Part shown: in pieces, positions 29,997 to 42,905 of the stretch
How positions within the stretch are numbered: position 1 is the first letter of the stretch
How the letters are laid out: the number at the start of each line of letters is the position of its first letter
From: Chrysophaeum taylorii
Lineage: Eukaryota > Sar > Pelagophyceae > Pelagomonadales > Pelagomonadaceae
Direction: 5' to 3'
DNA length: 45,093 nucleotides
NCBI GenBank assembly: GCA_029834535.1
Contig: JAQMWT010000605.1
Span: 1-45,093 of the forward strand
The notes under the pieces: model-generated
Databases searched by the model: none
Told to the model about the DNA's origin: nothing
What the model saw: only the letters and a program-made list of their open reading frames with translations
Position numbers and translations under genes: made by a program

Positions 29997-32900
29997 GCAC
30001 CATCGTGATTGAGGAGTATTTTTATTGATTTGTAAACAACTGTTGCGAACCAGTAGCATGATAACGTGCCGAAGAAGATTGCCAACACGGTGATATCTAC
30101 CATAATCGCGAGTTCAACCAACGATGAGAGAACAGGCGGTTAGAAGACATTTCAAGTTAAAGTGTTGAATATACGGCGAGTCCACTTCGGCGCCTGATTT
30201 TGGTAATGTGCTGAAGACTGGTCGTCGGGCGCAGAAGAGTGCGCATCGTACCGCGACCCAGTTGACACGACTGAGAAGTCATGCAAATCAGAGCAATCCG
30301 GCGTCTGCGTGTGCGCAAACTCGGGTAATTCGTGATATGATGAAACCACCATTCGATCGCCGCCGTCGCAGGCGCGGTTTAACAAGTGAAGGCTGATCTG
30401 CTGTGCGGAGGCGCTGTTGTTGACTCGTGGCACAATCAGTGGCACATTGAAAACGCAATATTGTTGATGTCGGGCGTATTGCACCCAGTAGGCATTGGCG
30501 TTAACGGCACGTATATTCGGTAGATCCGTGCGCCAACTCCCGAATATGCCGTTGCGCGAACATCGAGCGGTTCATTACAAGGCGAAATGTGCGTCGTCAT
30601 CTGGTGCATTATCGTACGAGCAACGAAATATCTTCGTAGGACGAATATGGATAACGACATTTCGATCAAGCGGTGGTGAAATAGGTGTGGGCTGAACATC
30701 TGTGCTGCACGTGGTGAAAGGGTCAACGTCATGGTGAATACGCAAGTTTCTCGTCGGCATGGTAGTCAACAGAAGATTTAATATCGGCTGGCGACAGTAT
30801 GTACAGGCACTGGCGACGCGAGCATCAATGCGCAGGTGGCGAGGAAGGACCTGTTGTTTTTGTTGATTCGTCAACTCCGGTCGAAAATCGGCGTGCAGCT
30901 AATTTCCGTTGGTCAAGTAAATAATGCCCGGCTTCAGTGGTGACAATAGGCGTATGGAGATAGTTTTGGTATTTCGAAGATTTTATATAGCGCTTTATGA
31001 AACAAGTGGTGATCTTCAAATGGTAAAAGCCCGTCGCGAGGCAGCCAGCATGCCAGCTTTGCTGGCGGTGCCAGCAGGTGATATCCTGGCGTAACAAGCG
31101 GCTTCAAATATAACTGAGGCCTCAATCTCGAAGGAAGCGGCTGGTGATATTACCGTCCTTAAGCATGATACCCAGTGGTGGCGTTATGGTAGGTGCACCG
31201 TCAGCCTTTATTAGAATTGAAATTTATGTGATGTTGATGAGGTATGGCGTGACATTGGTGAACTTTCGAAACGGTATACAGGGTGGTAGGTAATAATAAC
31301 TTTAACAGCTGAAACCATGAAGTAAAAAACCTTGACATGGCTATAGTAGATTTGACAGTACGCTCAGAAAGACGTTGTACAGCTGATGACGCACTCGGAT
31401 TGTAAAATGTCGTGGCTGTTGTGACGTGCATACAATAACGCGTGAGGATTAGGTCGGCATATGCGAGATTTGGGGCTGAGGATCATACCGGATGTCTTTG
31501 AATGTTAGGTAGCAAACACTGAAGGTAACTTGTAGATACGATCTTCGAAGAGGTGGTAGTGATGAACACCACTGCGTGCGATACAGTAGTCGCCACGAAG
31601 TGAGTCGAGACTATCAGATATTGTATGTATGATTGGCACCTGTGATGTTGATCTTGATGACTTCTGCAGGCGTCTCAGCCAGTGACGGCATGCTGTCAGC
31701 AATCACATGCTGCTGTAAGTCCCTGATGAAAATTATATCACTATGAACGCGCATTCCTGGTGAAAGTAGTGAAGATGATTGAAGGCGAGCTTCAATAATA
31801 CGTGAGAGAAACGACTGTTGCCACGAACAACGTAATCTGCTTTACCTTGATATGACTATTGGGCTGCGATACAAAAACCAAGTAAAAATAACGACCCAGA
31901 AGGTTTGCGAGATTAGATCTTGTGAAGAAAGCGGTAACGGCGGTCGTGCACTGGCTGAACATATAAAGCGAGGTCGATCTTAACGACAGCTTGATGGTCA
32001 CTCCTCCGCTCGACTCGGCTGCCCTAAACGTTCACCGTGATCCTGTCAGTCCGGCATGCTCGAGTGAGACCAGTTAGTGGATTGGTCTTAACATAACCAA
32101 CTTGTGAATATTCTGAGCAGAGAACAACAATATTACGTGTTGACATCATGTGTGAGCACGTTATTATCCAGTAATATTTGAAATAACAATCGGCGCTCTG
32201 CGAGTCCGGTGAGTAATATGATGGGGCAAACCAAATCATAATTGAACATCAATGAATGATAACTGTAGAAAGGGGCTGTGTGGAGGAAACACTGTTTACC
32301 TTTCGTGAGCTTTGGCAGTGTGAGCAGAAACAGTGGGCGGCTACGGCAGTGGCTACTCCAGCAATCGCGGAACTGTTGAATAATAATCGGTTGAGCGAGC
32401 GGTGATCAGCCATGCCAGCTCGTCAAATGATGACGATACTTGTATGATCGGCATCCACTGAACGGCTAGTGACCTGACTGGAGACGAGCAGTTGAACCTG
32501 TGAGGCTAGCGAGGTTTGTAACGTGGCTAGCTGAGATGGCGGCAGCCAAGGGTTAGGCTGTGTGGAGGATTTTTGTGTGGGCCGAGCATTCTTCAGCCTA
32601 TAGTAGGAAGGAGATTGCTCCTTTTCGTGAGCGTAACGGCACGGTATGGTGTTGGTAACTTCCACAGCTGACTCGGTGAAAAGATAGATGAACACATCAT
32701 AAATGATGTCTTCTGCAAACATGGTTGTTCGCGAAATGGCTGTCCTCCGTAGGTGTAGTTGACGAAATGGCTTGTTGTAATAAGTCTCAAGCTTCAATAA
32801 TCAACGAGCGTCAGAGTCATTATCTGTCACATGCTAAACTAACAAATAACTGTTGATGACCTGACAGCAACGAGCTTCGTGGGTCATTATCTATCACGTG

Positions 32901-34790
32901 TACTTTCATGGATTCACTACACTGTTGCTCACCCGGGGGTAATTTAGGTCGAATTTGTTCGATCTAAAATTCATGTTAGGCGCCGAGGAACCTGTCAAAA
33001 ATGCGAAATATTGAACGGTCATGAGACGTCCAGCGATTTTTCTTAACGGTGACTTAGACCAGGAACGTGGCGACAAGTGGCGGCGAAGACCGGCTGTATC
33101 ATTATAGCGTCTAGCCAAACGTGATTATGCCGGGTACATTTTGTGAAGGCAGTATTGTTAGCAGGCCCCAGTCTGACTTTGCTGCTAAATCCAGCGTCAT
33201 TTATAGTAACAGCTTTGGCTAGTGGTTAACCGTCGACATGAGTTGCCAAGCAGCGGCCCTTCTAGCGTCTTTTGTCATTACGACTAATACATTATATAAA
33301 TTCTAATGCATATTCTAAAATGTATAAGACAACAAGTGACACAATCGTTCAGCTTCTACAACACAGGCAGCAACGTCGGGTTCGCATATAACGCAATGCA
33401 ACCACGATCGCAACATTGCTATTACTATCGCATAATGCCGATGTCTCTCTTCATAAATTTTTATACAAGAAGTACCAAGAAATCAGTCGGCGGTCTCTTC
33501 CTGATTGTAGAATGACCAGGGCCCCCTTTAATCTTGGGACAGCCTCGATGACCATGGACGACATCAGTGAGATTGCGTAACAGGGTTAAATTGCTGTTTT
33601 CAAATAAGTCATGGCTGAAACTCATGTGACAAAGGCAATGACATAATGGCGTAAGTAACTTTTGTTACTATGCCTCAATGGCGGACCGAACACACAGCTG
33701 GCACACTAGATTCAGTAGTAATAAAGGCCCTTACATGTTTTATTCAAGTCGGTCGAGGCATTAACGAAACATGTGGCTGAGGCACAGGCTACAGTGATCA
33801 GCCTGTACCGGAGTGCTCGCATTCTGCGCCAGAAACGGGCATTGATTTCGAGACGTAATGCCTTGACTTCATAGTCGTGGCTGGGCAGTAGCTAGCTGAG
33901 CTACTTCTGCATCAAGCTGGATTGAGGCTTTCGTTGGTGAAATGCCATTCTGACTACTCGGGAACATTTAATACACGGAAATCAGCAGCGGCGATCTTCC
34001 ATTCAGGAAAACGCGATCAGCGACTCGAAGATCTCATCTGCATGACCAGTATATGCTTCGTACGAAGTCGTACCGAAGCATCGGCCTGACTGAACCGCAA
34101 CAATTGCTTAATGATAGCGATTACTGAGATGCTGCAGTCTGAAATCATTTCCAGCGTTAAAAGCAGCACAGGAACTCGGCTCAATATCACACCTGTGATC
34201 GCGAGCGTCATTGCGTGTTCTGCCATAACGTGACGGGGAAACACAATGATTCAATCACGCAGTGAACTGACAGCATTCAGGGAACAATCTCAGCTCGTGT
34301 CTATCTACGCTAAATGCGTTTTCGTGTCTGACGACGACTGTGCTGTGAGGTCCAGCAGTGTCATAAGCGTAGTCGGGGCGGCTGGCACTCGGAATAACTC
34401 TCAGGCTTTGTTAAGATGCATTGCCTGAATGCAGTGGTTATATATTCCATAGCTATGATGCACAGAAGGCGGGGCCAACCAATTACACACATGAGCGGTG
34501 ACATGACAACATTACTATGAACAGGTGCACACAGACACGATGCGTGTGTATGCCGCAATGTAATGGCATCACAAGCGTGACACGTGGCGTGCTGGGCACG
34601 GCACTGTGCTCAATACCCTTAGACGTGTGAGCTTATGACACCACCCCTGCACCACGTATCACCACGTATCAGTATCCCCTACGTCTTTCTCTTATGGCTG
34701 GTCTAACGCCTCATTCCAGTCATGCTATCGGCAGCTACTCCGCGGTTGAAACTTCTGCTTGACTCGTGGCATTACACTCATCGGCTAATT
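29966..34790 (-). pseudogene. Degraded mirror copy of element C
   Basis: No open frame above about 180 codons, but reverse-complement reading follows element C from end to start. Recognisable pieces include the integrase linker (30000-30050), the start of the integrase region (ACGGCATATTCGGGAG near 30535-30550), CGAAATATCTTCGTAGGACG (30614-30633), a trace of the protease-to-methyltransferase region (30700-31980), gag (MFAEDIIYDV at 32690-32722; VMAEHA at 34212-34226) and the 5' region (34560-34790). Damage is mostly small deletions: the segment is 12-14% shorter than its partner over 25.3-22.9 kb equivalents and 35-43% shorter over 29.4-26.1 kb equivalents. No catalytic motif of the methyltransferase survives recognisably. 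See findings for the question whether this decay is biological or a sequencing artefact. Confidence 0.75.
31981..32090 (+). mobile_element. Degraded mirror of the truncated retroposon
   Basis: TTAACGACAGCTTGATGGTC then CAGTCCGGCATGCTCGAGTG, CAGTTAGT and GTCTTAACATA correspond, in reverse complement, to 26015-26165 including its flanking GTTAAGA. It shows that the insertion into element C preceded the inverted duplication. Confidence 0.7.
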
Positions 34791-36905
34791 CATGCTACGT
34801 GTTCGGTTCGTTATCGTTTATCATGTCCTCGATCGTAAGATAGCACGCTTTCGCAAACTCGATGCGCTTCGATGAGCGACATCTTTTCGCAATGGACCAT
34901 CGCCTGAAACTGCTGATCATTTCCACCGGTGATCATCTTGACCACTGACACTGAACTAGCCGTTCCGTCTCTGGCTGCTCTGAAGAAAGTTGGTCTCAGC
35001 AGCAACGTGTACAGTGCACTCTTCATGGCGCTACCAATGCATGATACTGATCGTGCGGATATCCGTGCCGCGATATGAACTTCACGCACTGGCGCATTAC
35101 TGATACATGGGCCATGGAGATCGTGTCGCTCAGTCTTGCTTCAACTGCATTCCGGTGTGCAACATATCGATGAACTTGAGTCTTTCTTAAAAGGTCATCA
35201 CTGGTGTTCTTCGTCATCAGAATTCCTGACACTTGCATTCAATGCTTCAGACGAAAATCCCCGACTCGCTGTCTATCTCATTGCCTGATAACTGCGCATA
35301 CGATGGTTTCAAAGTTGATCGTAAGTTTTGATCGAACCAATTGCGCTTGTCCATGCACGTTCCGTGAAAGTCCCGTCATCGTGAACGTTCCAACTACGGT
35401 CAAATCCCAACCATCCTTCTGATAAACTTCATCGCTTCAATGCTACTGCGCTAACAACGTTCAGCCCTCGCCTTCTTTTCGACCATCTTTCCGTAACCAT
35501 TATCTTCACGTGGTCCATCGCCGCCCACGCCATACTGATCTTTGTTTTTGTGGTATTCCTGGCCATCACCAGAAGATTGTCATAACGCCAGCGCTATTTG
35601 CTCTCAAGCGCCCTCGGCATCAATATCAATACCCACGTCGGTCAAATCCCCAATACCCACCTCGGTCCAATCCCCACTACCCACCTAGGCCCCATCCACC
35701 CTTCTACCAAAACTATCTTTCCCCCATTCCACTCTTGCCTCCATCTCAATCCTCTCCGCCGCTTCTTGCGTTGCCACCCTCCACCACACCCTCTGTCCCG
35801 CCTTCCACCGCTGTCTCCCTTCCTGACCCATCTCTTTCTGCACCCACCTATCCGTCTTTCAATTTCCATCTTCTTTCCATCTCCCCCTCCATTCACCAAG
35901 TCCTTTCCTCCACCAATGCCCTTACCGCTCTGCTCACCGCTCGTGAGCGCGACTACCTTCAGCACCAACCTTCGTCTCGTTGTCTATGATACCGACGCAA
36001 ACGTCAATCTCTTCAAGTCTTCATCTGGTTTCACTGACCTTGACAATACTCAGCAGCACTCCATCACTTCTGCACTCGGCACTGGCTTGGTTTCTGGTTC
36101 CGGCACTGCTCACTTAACGTTTCCTTCAATTGGTCCTCTTGACAATCGTGGTCTTCCTTCTCCTGCACCCACTCTTTCCGCCCCTCATGGTATCCATGTC
36201 GCGTTCCCGTACCCTCATCTCCTGGCCTTGGTGACAAACGGATTCTTTCGGATCATGCCCTTGAGCAAGTTGGTTACGATTGCCACACCATTCAGGCCGT
36301 TGGCCCTGCTCATCCGCAACGTATTTTACGTCACCGCCAAACGCATCACGTTATTCCCCTGCTTCGTCGCTGTGGTCTTCTTTTGATCGTCTGTTGGATC
36401 GGCAATACGACCGCTGCGCCCTACGCGGACTTCGTTTCACCTTTTGTGGCATTTTCTTCTTGCCCCCGTGTCCATGACCCTTGTGCGTTTCCCGCTGTGT
36501 CTCAACGCACTCAACTTACCTTCGACCTTTGGCATGCTCACGATGCACTTACGAACGCTCGTCAACTCGAACTTTTTCTGTCTACCGTGGTTCGCCCATT
36601 CGGATATCGCATTGCCCTCATCTACACCGATCGTGACCGCTCTCTTATGGGCCAATTCGAAACCTTCTGTCTGGGCAACAACATCGCTCTCAAACGTGCT
36701 CCTGCAGCTCAGTCCAAAACTTCACAGGCACGCTTTTTCCGTGTTGTGGAACGCTCTCATCGCGCCACTGCTGATATTACTCGCACTCTTTTGGGACATG
36801 CGCACCGTCCACCTGATTTTTGGCGTTGGGCCATGGAAACGGCTGACTTCATATCTGAGCGTATGCCAAATGCCTCTAATCCTGGATATATGACGCCATA
36901 TGAAC
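34791..36905 (+). pseudogene. Mirror copy of element B Gag-protease-integrase, broken
   Basis: Follows 22922-20335 in reverse complement. The first about 800 bases (to about 35600) are riddled with small deletions; beyond that the copy is nearly collinear. The zinc knuckle survives only as FCGIPGHHQK. The protease loop reads VYDTDANVNLF where the left arm has VYDTGANVDLF, so the conserved active-site Gly is replaced. A clean deletion of about 339 bases joins LTFDLWHA directly to HDALTNARQ (near 36540), removing the integrase Cys pair and the first catalytic Asp; the rest of the integrase (YTDRD, RVVERSHRA) is present. It ends at TPYEL before the retroposon. Non-functional. Confidence 0.85.
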
Positions 36906-37269
36906 TCCTTGCCCTGATCGCCGACTGTGGTTGCGATGGAGGACGGTGCCTCATGAATCCTGAGCCTTGCGAGGGCATCGCCCTCCCGGCGTAGGTTGGC
37001 ACCTATTCGCCTCCCGGGCGGCCGGTTGGCAGCCGGAACGTTCGCAGTGGGACGGGGTATGGCCGCGGGGCGAAGACGGAAGGTTATCGACGAGTTGGTT
37101 GTCAGTCGCATCGCGGTCTCCTCGTCGCATGGCGACAAGCTTGATGGTCACTCTCCGCCGACCGACCTTTCGGCGCTCCTCGTCTACAGGCCCGTGAGTC
37201 CGGACTGGCTTCTGTCGGTCCGGCCTGGCTCCCATGCTCGGGAGAGGTCTGAAGTTAGTTAGTTAGTTA
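36906..37269 (+). mobile_element. Mirror copy of the longer TTAG-tailed retroposon
   Basis: Reverse complement of 19971-20340 with a handful of differences, same place between TPYE and MLHET of the Copia polyprotein and same GTTAGTTAGTTA tail (to 37269). The insertion therefore predates the inverted duplication. Confidence 0.85.
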
Positions 37270-37270
37270 T

Positions 37271-38597
37271 GTGAAATGCTACATGAGACTCTCCCCCGTG
37301 TTGATTTTCTTCGTGTTTGGGGCTGTCCTGCTGCAATTCTTACTGGCGACAAATGGCCTACAAAGCTATAACCGGTATCTTCATTGGGTATCCCTCTGGC
37401 CCTGGATATCGCATATTACTTCAACGCCCCACAGGTCCTGTCATCCACACTCGATTGATGTTGTTTTTGACGAAAATTTCGCTCTGCGTAAGTCTCTGTC
37501 CTCTCAACCCCTTCCTCCGTCTCTAGTGGATTCTCGTTTTCCTGACTTATTTTATTACGACCCTCGTTTATCTTCCGCCGTGGCGCCCTTGTCTTCTGTT
37601 TTTGATGCTCAGGAGCCGGCCTTATCGGGACTGATCACCCCTGAAACAACTCAACTGTCACTGAATACACAAATGTTACCGGACAAACGAAACGTGCACC
37701 ATTACGTCGCGCCAGACGGGCCGACCGCGCAAAGTCGACCAACGCGCGTTACAACAACCAACAAACTTTTATACGGGCCATTCTGTTTCATCCTGTCACA
37801 ATGTCGATTCTGTTTCCTCTGTCGCTTCTGTTTCCTCCTGTAACTCTTTGTATGTCTCTTATGTTAGCTTTCGTTTGTTAGTTCATTATGTCTTCCTTCC
37901 CCTTTGTTTAGCTAACACCCTTGTTGATCCCCATGCACACGTTTATTACCCTGCTTCCGAAGAAATCTCTCAGTATTCATACATTGACGAAACTACGATT
38001 ACTTCCACCCATTTACGTGAAGCTTTAGCTCAGACCAATCCTGAGCGTCCTGGCTGGTTGCAAGCCATCGCTAAAGAATATAGCTCCCTTGGTCAGCTTG
38101 GTTGCTGGGATGTTGTTCGCCTTCCTTCGACTTTTTCTGGCAACATTTGTACCCTCAAGTGGATCCTCCGCAAGAAGTATGACTCTGGCCGCTTCAAATC
38201 GTACAAGGCTCGCCTCGTCGTCCGCGGTTACACCCAGGTTCACGGCATTGATTATCATGACACCTACTCACCGGTTGCCAACATCGTCACGATCCGTTTC
38301 TTTCTAACCTTTGTCGCTGTTCATGACTGGGATTTGCACAAGTTGGATGTCAGCTCCGCTTTTATTCAAGCTCCCATTGACGAAGACATCTATGTCTGGC
38401 CACCCGAAGGCTATGCTCCTCGCCAACCCACCGATGGTTCCAAAATCGTTTACAAGCTCCGTCGCTCTTGGTATGGTTGCAAACAAGCTTGTCGCAATTG
38501 GTGGCTTTATTTGGAACGCTCGTCATCAGTTGTTCTGAACGTCAAAATCGGAGAATCGACTCGTCGATCCTGCACCTTTAACTTCTTGCGCCCATAA
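37271..38597 (+). pseudogene. Mirror copy of element B linker and reverse transcriptase start
   Basis: The linker (37271-37843) has small indels relative to 19387-19965, for example a broken LRVWGC block near 37310. The reverse transcriptase frame (37848-38597) is identical to the left arm over all 249 residues, including LKWILRKKYDSGRFKSYKAR and HKLDVSSAFIQAPIDEDIYV. As on the left it ends at CRNWW, where it meets element A in the opposite orientation (about 38510-38520); YVDD and RNase H are missing. The perfect identity here contrasts with about 95% in the neighbouring element A gag. Confidence 0.85.
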
Positions 38598-39600
38598 GCG
38601 ATTTGTGTGCGGAGAAGCGCAATGCGATTTCGCGGGTAGTCCACTATGGCTCCCAACACCCGAATATCGCGCGCTCCCAGCAGAAATAGGTGATTAGTAT
38701 CGGCCACAATGGCAACCACTGGAACGGCCACGGCGTCCGCGAGCGCAATTCGCAATGCGACCCATTTGTGGATAGTCGTCTTGTTCAATCCTGACCCGCA
38801 CAGGGTGCGCTCGACTGGGAGATCGCCTCGGTCAGGGATTTTATTATCCTTTGTCTGTTTTTCGACCATCCCACGACAAATATAGGAGACATTAGCCATC
38901 CCATCCACGCCTAAAGTCGTTGCGAACTTCGGCCCGTCTCGTAGTCTGTAAATATGACCAACTATGAACGTAAGTGTACCAGGGTCCAGACAACCGATGG
39001 TGATGAGGTCTTGCTCGATCTTTTCCCCATCGCTCGGCGAAAGTGCAGTGTGATGACATCGCATCTCCGGTTTCGCATCGCCCGGAATCTGCATCGTCAC
39101 CGCTGCCATATCTGGCGTCCCACATCTCGCCTCTGAATCTATATTGGCGCTCGCCGCTTCGGCTGCTTCCTCATTCCCCAGTTTCGCTGGCAACAAATTC
39201 TGACACTTCTCAATCGGAGGCACATATACTTCCTCCTTTGTCTCCTCTGACAATTTTCGTTTCTCGTCCATCAAATCGGACATTCCCATCCACTTCTCCT
39301 CCATCGGCGCCGCTGTGGTCTGCTCTGCTGCGACCAAAACTGTATTGGCTAAAACATCGGCTAATACATCGGCTAAAGGCTTTCGGGGGCGTAGGAAAAG
39401 AGGACGTCGTCCCCGACGTCAACTCAAAAGGTCTAACGTCATCATCGTGAACTGCCCTGCAAGACATGCACATTGAAGAATGGGGGCACTGGAACCTGCG
39501 GCATGGGTTCGTCGGTCTCCGAGTGTGAGTCTTCCCAGTAGCGCGGAGAATCCAAAGTTGCATCTGATATTGCTTCCATTACGATGTAGAAGGCCACCGA
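38507..39600 (-). pseudogene. Mirror copy of element A protease-like region
   Basis: The 276-codon frame 38507-39337 is identical in sequence to the C-terminal 276 residues of the left copy (17900-18728), including VPVVAIVADTNHLFLLGARD. Upstream, small indels near 39370-39390 (the C-run in the left copy, 17845, is shorter here) and near 39480-39500 change the frame. The same truncation against element B is present. Retropepsin-like by the LLGARDIRVLGA block; active-site triad not evident. Confidence 0.5.
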
Positions 39601-41748
39601 ACGATCCGAGCGTTGGTGGTATTTTGCTCCTGTTGCAAGCGATGGCTGCTCGTCACAGCGGCATCGGCAACATCATCGGATACTCGGGCGGGGCGCGCCG
39701 TCGGGTAAAAGACAACTCCGGACGATGGCCGCGCTTCGCATAGAGATTGGAACGCGAAAGTTGCGCTCGAATGTCCCGAACTATCCTGATATCGGCCTCC
39801 GTCATATTCGTCATCGCGCTGTCGATGACGTCTGCGCCGGCGCGAATTGCGACTAGAGCTCCGGCTATGGCGGCGACGGCGGGGGCTCGGGCTTGATGTA
39901 GGACTATTGGCCTTTTGATCAAGGCTCTTACTTCGGTGTCGGCGCGACGATCGTCTAGAAGGTGATCGTCCGTCTCGCTGTCGTGTAGAAGACGACTTGC
40001 TATCTTTGATGCCTCTGACCTCGCTCACCATGGTCGCCATTGTGGTTCCAAGCTCGGTGAGGGCCGTTTGTATTTCAGTAGTAGGTTCCGATCCCGCGTG
40101 GCGTGCGCATTAGATGCATCGTCACGCTTCTCCCAATCGGAACGCGATATGGGTGGCTTTTTGTATTTCGAATGCGCTCCACATCGCACAGTGATAACGG
40201 TCCGGATCGCGGTTGCAAACCACGCGATTTCCGTGTTCATCTTCATCATGGTGGACCAGAAGTATCCGCACTCGCCGTCTTCTTGCACCACCAAGAAGGA
40301 TCTCGTAAGATCAGCGGAACCGTATTCCCAGACGGTTTATCCGCATCTTGCTTAGCTTTTTGATCGGAAGTCATAGCTCGACCTCCCCGCCCTCGCGGCG
40401 GTTTATTTGGTTTCGGATTGGAAGGCCCTTGGTCCTTCTCCTCCTCCATCAACTTTCGAAATCACGTAACTATCCGGTTGTCCGCTCCTCATAGTCCGCA
40501 CACGGGTCCGTAAATCCTTGGACGCCAAACCACTGATAAGCTGGTCGATGATATCAACGTCATCCATCGTGCGGCTGGACTCGGTACAAAAGGCTAAAGC
40601 CTCATTCTGAAATTTGGTACAATACGTTTGTACGTGCCGCTCCCCAGTCTTCTTCGGAACTGAAGACTGAGTGACCTTCCGCAGCTTATCGAGCAGCTCC
40701 TGCTGCGTGCTCGGAGGTCGGCAAGTCGATCTAAAATAATCCAGAATCTTATCACAGTAAGTCTTGTTGAGACGACGGATGCGCCGAATCGAGGCTCCAT
40801 GCTCTTCGTCAGCATCAATTTCAAATAAAATGACGGACCGTGCGGTAGCTCATCGCAGAGCTCTCGTATATTTCCGCAAATGCCCCTCAAAAATTGGTGC
40901 AACGGTATCGCGTAAATGCACCGGTAATAGGTAACGTAATTTCTCGACCGAGTAATGGTCATCTGCCAAAGTATGCATCACCGCTGCCGAATCCAGATTG
41001 AACTGCCGTTGATCTCGGCCGTCGATGACGAGTTTGAAGTTGTCAGCCTTCAAACTGGAAGTGGGGCGACGAGATCGGCTCAAGTTGGCCTTCTCGAAGG
41101 CGTCCGCAAACGTCTGCGATAATCCCCGTGATAATCCCCGTGAAAATTTCGTACCTTCATCTTCAGTTTCCGCCCTACCCTCAGTCTCCGTATCGACTCG
41201 GGGCGGAGGTTCATCCCCCGTTTCAGTGCTCCTTTCCGGTTCAGGCCGCCTCACGGGCGTTTCCGGTTCGGGTCGACTCACGGGTCGTTCGCGGCTACTC
41301 TCACGACGTGTACGTTCGGCTAACAATTCATCTCGCTCACGACGAAATCGTTCAACCTCCTCACGTAGGGTCTTCGTTGTTTCGATCTCTTGCTGCAATG
41401 CGTCATTCAGCATATTGACTTCTCGTCGAGCCGCTTCTTCTTTAGCTTCAGCCCTTTCACGGGCAAATCGCTCAGCTAATCGTTCATTTTCGCGACGTCT
41501 CCGCTCGAGGTCTTCACGAAGTCGACTTCGGGTTACGGATCCGCGCTCAATCGTAACACGCTCGCCACGGTCCGGGGTCGTTGGACTCAACGGCGAAAAA
41601 ATGGCGGTATCTGGAGGCACGTCAGGGGCAAGTCAGCAACGTCGACTGCCTCGGCCTCTCGTACTTCACCTTCCTCGCGGCCTATCTCAGGGGCGGCGGG
41701 AAGCACTGGAGGAGATTCGTCCTCACGCACGTCTGCGTCTGTATCCAT
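39579..41748 (-). pseudogene. Mirror copy of element A gag with its own lesions
   Basis: Start ATG at about 41748. An early single-base loss in a C run (about 41640) shifts the frame; a 256-codon frame (41620-40850) then covers the coiled-coil and SSLKADNFKLVIDGRDQRQF region and differs from the left copy at roughly 14 of 256 residues with no indel. Near 40870 a small indel (KYTRALR instead of EYEELCDELPH) shifts it again. Beyond that this copy is better than the left one: where the left has TGA (16454) it has TGC, where the left lost a base near 16570 it keeps FQNEALAF, and where the left has TAG (17233) it has TCG, so gag runs straight into the RS-rich tail (SSSTRQRDGRSPSRRSSRRH). A deletion of about 90 bases affects the Cys/His cluster near 40280. 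Useful for inferring the ancestral frame. Confidence 0.65.
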
Positions 41749-42654
41749 ATTGTATCAATGTCGATGAGGAATCTCGAAACAAGTCCGGATTCGATCACTC
41801 GAAGTAATGCACGTTGATCACAACAACGCTGTCTGTCGCTGTAAAAACAGCACTCACGGAATTCCGATCCGCTGGCAATCCAAAAATGCCCGTGGGTAGC
41901 GATCCCACTCGCCAACAGCTTCCGCCGTTCAGCTATACCAAAATCAATTCCCGGGTGAATGCGCTGCGATTTCCAACTCGCACGCGTGTTCGTCGTCTCT
42001 CGGGACGCACGAACGAAACAAAGTCCGCGTATATTCTCAACGCAAACCGGTCCACTGGAACTCCGCGTGCTTGATCAGGGCACACGTGCAAATCCGGACC
42101 ACGTAATACAATACGTACGGCGGCACTCGTTCGTCGGCGACCGATATAGTCGCACGATCTCGTATCCTCCACCACGTATGGCGGCACAGAAAAACCACTC
42201 CCGACCCCCGGGTGACAAAGGGGGTACTCACCGACTCGTCCTAGACCTCACTGAACGAGGAAAACACGGACTCGGGGTCGGATATGCTCGCCACACACCT
42301 TGCTCACGCTCACAAGCCTCAACAAGATGGAGGGTATATATGATAGCAAGAATGCTACAGGAATGCTGCAAGATACACTTATCACGAGTGAGAGGTATGA
42401 TGTCATTAGGAAAGTATGAAAAGGCGTCCCGTTGAACGGGTATCAAGCCTCGAGAAGGGAGGGTAAGTCTTAGCGGTCAGGAGTTGCCGCCACAACACCC
42501 AACGAGCCCAAGACGGTTCTTCAGCAAATCCTCAACTCCCTTCCACCGCCTATCCACCCGGATGCTCCTCGTATCACCCCCACACCTACCCCATCTACGG
42601 ATACGACCCTGGTACACCCCAGGCACCGACTAAAGGAAGCAACAAATCAGGGTT
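41749..42654 (-). other. Mirror copy of the element A LTR and leader
   Basis: Reverse complement of 14516-15424 with scattered substitutions and short indels; carries the TATA-like block (about 42330-42345) and the candidate primer-binding site (about 41903-41920). No gene. Confidence 0.5.
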
Positions 42655-42905
42655 CGCGTTCGCTTTGAGTTCGAGTTCGCTACTGGTTCGCGTTCGCTGC
42701 CGGTTCGCGTTCGCGGCGAGTTCGGGTTCGCTACTGGTTCGCATTCGCGGCGAGTTCGGGTTCGCTACGGGTTCGCGTTTGCGGCGAGTTCGGGTTCGCT
42801 ACTGGTTCGCGTTCGCGGCGAGTTGGGGCTCGCTACGGGTTCGCGTTCGCGGCGAGTTCTCATTCGCGGCGAGTTCGCGTTCGGTGCCTGTCCGCATTCG
42901 CGATT
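42655..42905. repeat. Mirror copy of the GCGAAC minisatellite
   Basis: Imperfect tandem units (GTTCGCGTTCGCGGCGAGTT) equal in length and order to 14275-14515 in reverse complement; the 92-codon frame encoded across it is the same in both arms. A tandem repeat that has not changed unit number argues that these outer arms separated recently or are homogenised. Confidence 0.85.

Noticed and set aside
30000..34700. Repeat-induced point mutation as cause of the right-arm damage
   Set aside because: That process gives C-to-T changes without length loss; here small deletions dominate and the left partner is untouched.
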